Shown here piece by piece: positions 63,828 to 64,000 of a stretch of DNA of 64,000 bases (positions are counted from its first letter, which is position 1; each line of letters begins with the position of its first letter). A program made the translations under genes and the position numbers. The notes beneath the pieces were generated by a model, which worked only from the letters and a program-made list of their open reading frames with translations, was not told the origin of the DNA and searched no databases. This stretch comes from Marinobacterium sp. (lineage in GTDB: Bacteria > Pseudomonadota > Gammaproteobacteria > Pseudomonadales > Balneatricaceae). The DNA is taken from the NCBI GenBank assembly GCA_030602245.1, contig JAUWAC010000007.1, positions 32,616-96,615 on the forward strand. Direction: 5' to 3'.

Positions 63828-64000
63828 ATGAGCGAGCGCGAGTTTGATCTCGTCCTGTGGGGCGCAAGCGGCTTCACCGGCCGGCTCGTCGCGGAACAAC
63901 TCGCGCGCGCGGGCGCGGCGCGCGGGCTGCGCTGGGCAGTCGGCGGTCGCAATCCGGAGAAGCTGGCCGCGACGCTGCGCGAGATCGGCGCGCCGGGCAT
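63828..64000 (+). CDS. Saccharopine dehydrogenase-like / trans-acting enoyl reductase family protein (5' part)
   Basis: The first 57 codons of a gene cut by the window edge. It starts MSEREFDLVLWGASGFTG with a GxSGFTG Rossmann motif and continues VAEQLARAG and VGGRNPEKL, as in saccharopine dehydrogenase-like NAD(P)-binding proteins and mycobacterial trans-acting enoyl reductases. The function is unknown. AGGGGAG lies about 12 bases before ATG 63828. Confidence 0.75.
   Translation, partial: MSEREFDLVLWGASGFTGRLVAEQLARAGAARGLRWAVGGRNPEKLAATLREIGAPG

Overview
This window is a chromosomal segment of a GC-rich gammaproteobacterium. Gene order points to the Pseudomonadales / Oceanospirillales / Marinobacter side of the class: cyaY-lptM-lysA-dapF-DUF484-xerC-yigB, hemW-rdgB-DUF4426-metW-metX, yggU-yggT-proC-yggS opposite pilT-pilU, pyrR-pyrB with a pseudomonad-type non-catalytic pyrC', tonB-gshB next to algH-ruvX, and metK opposite tkt-epd-pgk-fba. 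No rRNA, tRNA, CRISPR or phage genes were seen, and the genus cannot be fixed from sequence alone.

Layout. 1-2 kb: the end of a glycosyltransferase, an O-antigen-ligase-like membrane protein and an SGNH hydrolase; these are visibly more AT-rich than the rest, as variable polysaccharide genes often are. 2-15.2 kb: a lipopolysaccharide core block with two GT9 glycosyltransferases, all four ADP-heptose enzymes (hldE, hldD, gmhB, gmhA), a GT4 glycosyltransferase, a lipid A acyltransferase, msbA, waaA, and a UDP-glucuronate 4-epimerase with UDP-glucose dehydrogenase. 15.3-29.4 kb: housekeeping genes (frataxin, LptM, lysine pathway, XerC, heme chaperone, methionine synthesis, proline synthesis, PLP homeostasis) and the twitching ATPases PilT and PilU. 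29.4-36.1 kb: a 25-bp perfect inverted repeat, then the pyrimidine genes, ruvX, algH, tonB, gshB and rsmE. 36.2-49.0 kb: a Cache-HAMP-GGDEF-EAL protein, metK, tkt-epd-pgk-fba, an EamA transporter, and a 927-residue FIST-PAS-GGDEF-EAL protein. 49.2-55.2 kb: an RND efflux operon whose membrane-fusion gene is split by an IS200/IS605 element. 55.3-64 kb: a small unknown protein, a LysR regulator with no normal start codon, an HD-GYP remnant, a DnaJ-related protein, SrkA, DbpA, a prolyl-hydroxylase-like oxygenase, a 3D-domain lipoprotein, the glutathione-dependent formaldehyde pathway (frmA, fghA), and the start of a saccharopine-dehydrogenase-like gene.

The most interesting locus is 49242-52075. 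An IS200/IS605 element with divergent tnpA and tnpB sits inside the membrane-fusion gene, and joining the two flanks at the inferred ends restores one open frame of 355 codons. The TnpB guide would be read from the interrupted gene itself. Other points are a catalytically dead dihydroorotase paralogue, a LysR gene that appears to start at ATC, two cyclic-di-GMP proteins with broken GGDEF but intact-looking EAL domains, and a palindrome-bounded repeat-like segment between frmA and fghA.
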